This document shows positions 6,225-6,590 of a DNA stretch of 6,590 nucleotides, in pieces. The notes under the pieces are model-generated. The model searched no databases. It saw nothing but the letters and a program-made list of their open reading frames with translations, and had not been told where the DNA came from. Each line of letters begins with the position of its first letter. The first letter of the stretch is position 1. The position numbers and the translations under genes are program-made. This DNA is from Clostridiales bacterium (GTDB taxonomy: Bacteria; Bacillota; Clostridia; Lachnospirales; Lachnospiraceae). The DNA lies in contig JAHAJA010000067.1 of the NCBI GenBank assembly GCA_018372435.1, forward strand, positions 1 through 6,590, read 5' to 3'.

Positions 6225-6305
6225 TCTTTTGTTTTAAGAAGCGCTTAACCTATGAGTCAAACACCTTTATCAATTTACTAACCCATACACAACTATAATT
6301 ATACG

Positions 6306-6335
6306 AAAAAACACCCAACCATACGGTTAAGTGTT
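6306..6335 (-). terminator. Second terminator downstream of the rRNA operon
   Basis: On the minus strand AACACTTAACC pairs with GGTTGGGTGTT over 11 bp (two G-U pairs) around a GTAT loop, ending in six T. On the plus strand the wobbles become mismatches, so it works on minus-strand transcripts. It probably backs up the terminator at 6409-6442. Confidence 0.8.
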
Positions 6336-6351
6336 ATCAGTATCTAGTTAT

Positions 6352-6377
6352 TTCAGTGACCTAATTCCTTCAGTGAC
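6352..6377. repeat. Short direct repeat TTCAGTGAC between the two terminators
   Basis: TTCAGTGAC occurs at 6352-6360 and 6369-6377, 17 bp apart start to start. It lies in the spacer between the two rRNA terminators. No function is evident, and chance is possible. Confidence 0.35.
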
Positions 6378-6408
6378 GCAATACGCTTGTAAGTAACTGA
6401 TGACATGC

Positions 6409-6442
6409 AAAAAAACCATTAGTCATAATGATTAATGGTTTT
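6409..6442 (-). terminator. First terminator after the 23S rRNA gene
   Basis: Bases 6412-6421 (AAAACCATTA) and 6433-6442 (TAATGGTTTT) form a 10-bp stem, with a further TCA/TGA pairing inside the loop beyond a mismatch. On the minus strand it ends in seven T (6415-6409). It begins about 56 bases after the 23S 3' end and should stop rRNA transcription there. Confidence 0.85.
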
Positions 6443-6497
6443 CCTTCTCTTATATCTTCAAAACTACACATTGAATTTTTGTCAGATTCATTTTTTT

Positions 6498-6590
6498 GGT
6501 TAAGCCCTCGACCTATTAGTAACAGTCAACTGCATGTGTTACCACACTTCCATCTCTGTCCTATCAACCTGATCGTCTTTCAGGGGTCTT
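6498..6590 (-). rRNA. 23S ribosomal RNA, 3' end (partial, continues beyond the right edge)
   Basis: The reverse complement contains the conserved 23S 3' terminus: AGGTTGATAGG, then ACTAATAGGTCGAGGGCTTAACC at the end. This is the classic end of the large-subunit rRNA in Firmicutes. The mature 3' end is near 6498; the exact base is uncertain by a few. Only about 93 nt are in the window. No 5S rRNA follows before the terminators, which is unlike the common 16S-23S-5S order. Confidence 0.95.

Noticed and set aside
6236..6264. Promoter using TTGACT with a TTAAAA -10
   Set aside because: Spacing is 17 bp but the -10 matches only 3 of 6 positions; the TTGTAA/GATAAT pair at 6196-6224 is clearly better placed for the 158-aa gene.
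6180..6497. Possible 5S rRNA or tRNA gene after the 23S
   Set aside because: Neither strand shows 5S-like conserved blocks, a T-loop GGTTCGAAT or CCA-ended acceptor stem; only terminators, a promoter and short repeats are visible.

Overview
The window is AT-rich DNA with close-packed genes, strong GGAGG-type ribosome binding sites and low-GC Firmicute protein families. The 23S rRNA 3' end and the style of the proteins suggest a clostridial organism, most likely Lachnospiraceae. That placement is inference. All recognised genes lie on the minus strand, so the window reads biologically from right to left.

Right edge (about 6590-6300): the last ~93 nt of a 23S rRNA gene, then two Rho-independent terminators (6409-6442 and 6306-6335). 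No 5S rRNA gene or tRNA gene follows the 23S. Next comes a small unrecognised membrane-anchored protein (6164-5688) with its own sigma-A-like promoter, a TTG start and a very strong Shine-Dalgarno sequence.

Middle (5570-329): a complete sensing and transport module. It encodes an OmpR/PhoB-family response regulator (5507-4836), a short-loop, intramembrane-sensing type histidine kinase (4736-3717), a LolD/MacB/BceA-type ABC ATPase (3602-2901) and an 856-residue FtsX/MacB-type permease (2899-329). The permease is a tandem duplication with two large outside domains. By analogy with BceRS-AB-type modules, the kinase would sense envelope stress or an antimicrobial peptide, alone or through the transporter, and the regulator would induce the ATPase and permease genes. 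A perfect inverted repeat GTGACA-N4-TGTCAC, plus three TGACAT copies spaced by 11 and 12 bp, covers the end of the kinase gene just before the transporter genes. This is a good operator candidate and is the most interesting signal here. It is followed by an extended -10-like box and a 13-bp inverted repeat in the kinase-ATPase gap. The operon ends at a strong terminator at 268-303.

Left edge (1-267): no gene is supported. It holds a plus-strand terminator-like hairpin (129-171), a consensus TTGACA box on the minus strand at 5-10 that may be the -35 of a promoter lying outside the window, and a segment (81-112) similar to part of the kinase-ATPase gap, which hints at a short dispersed repeat.
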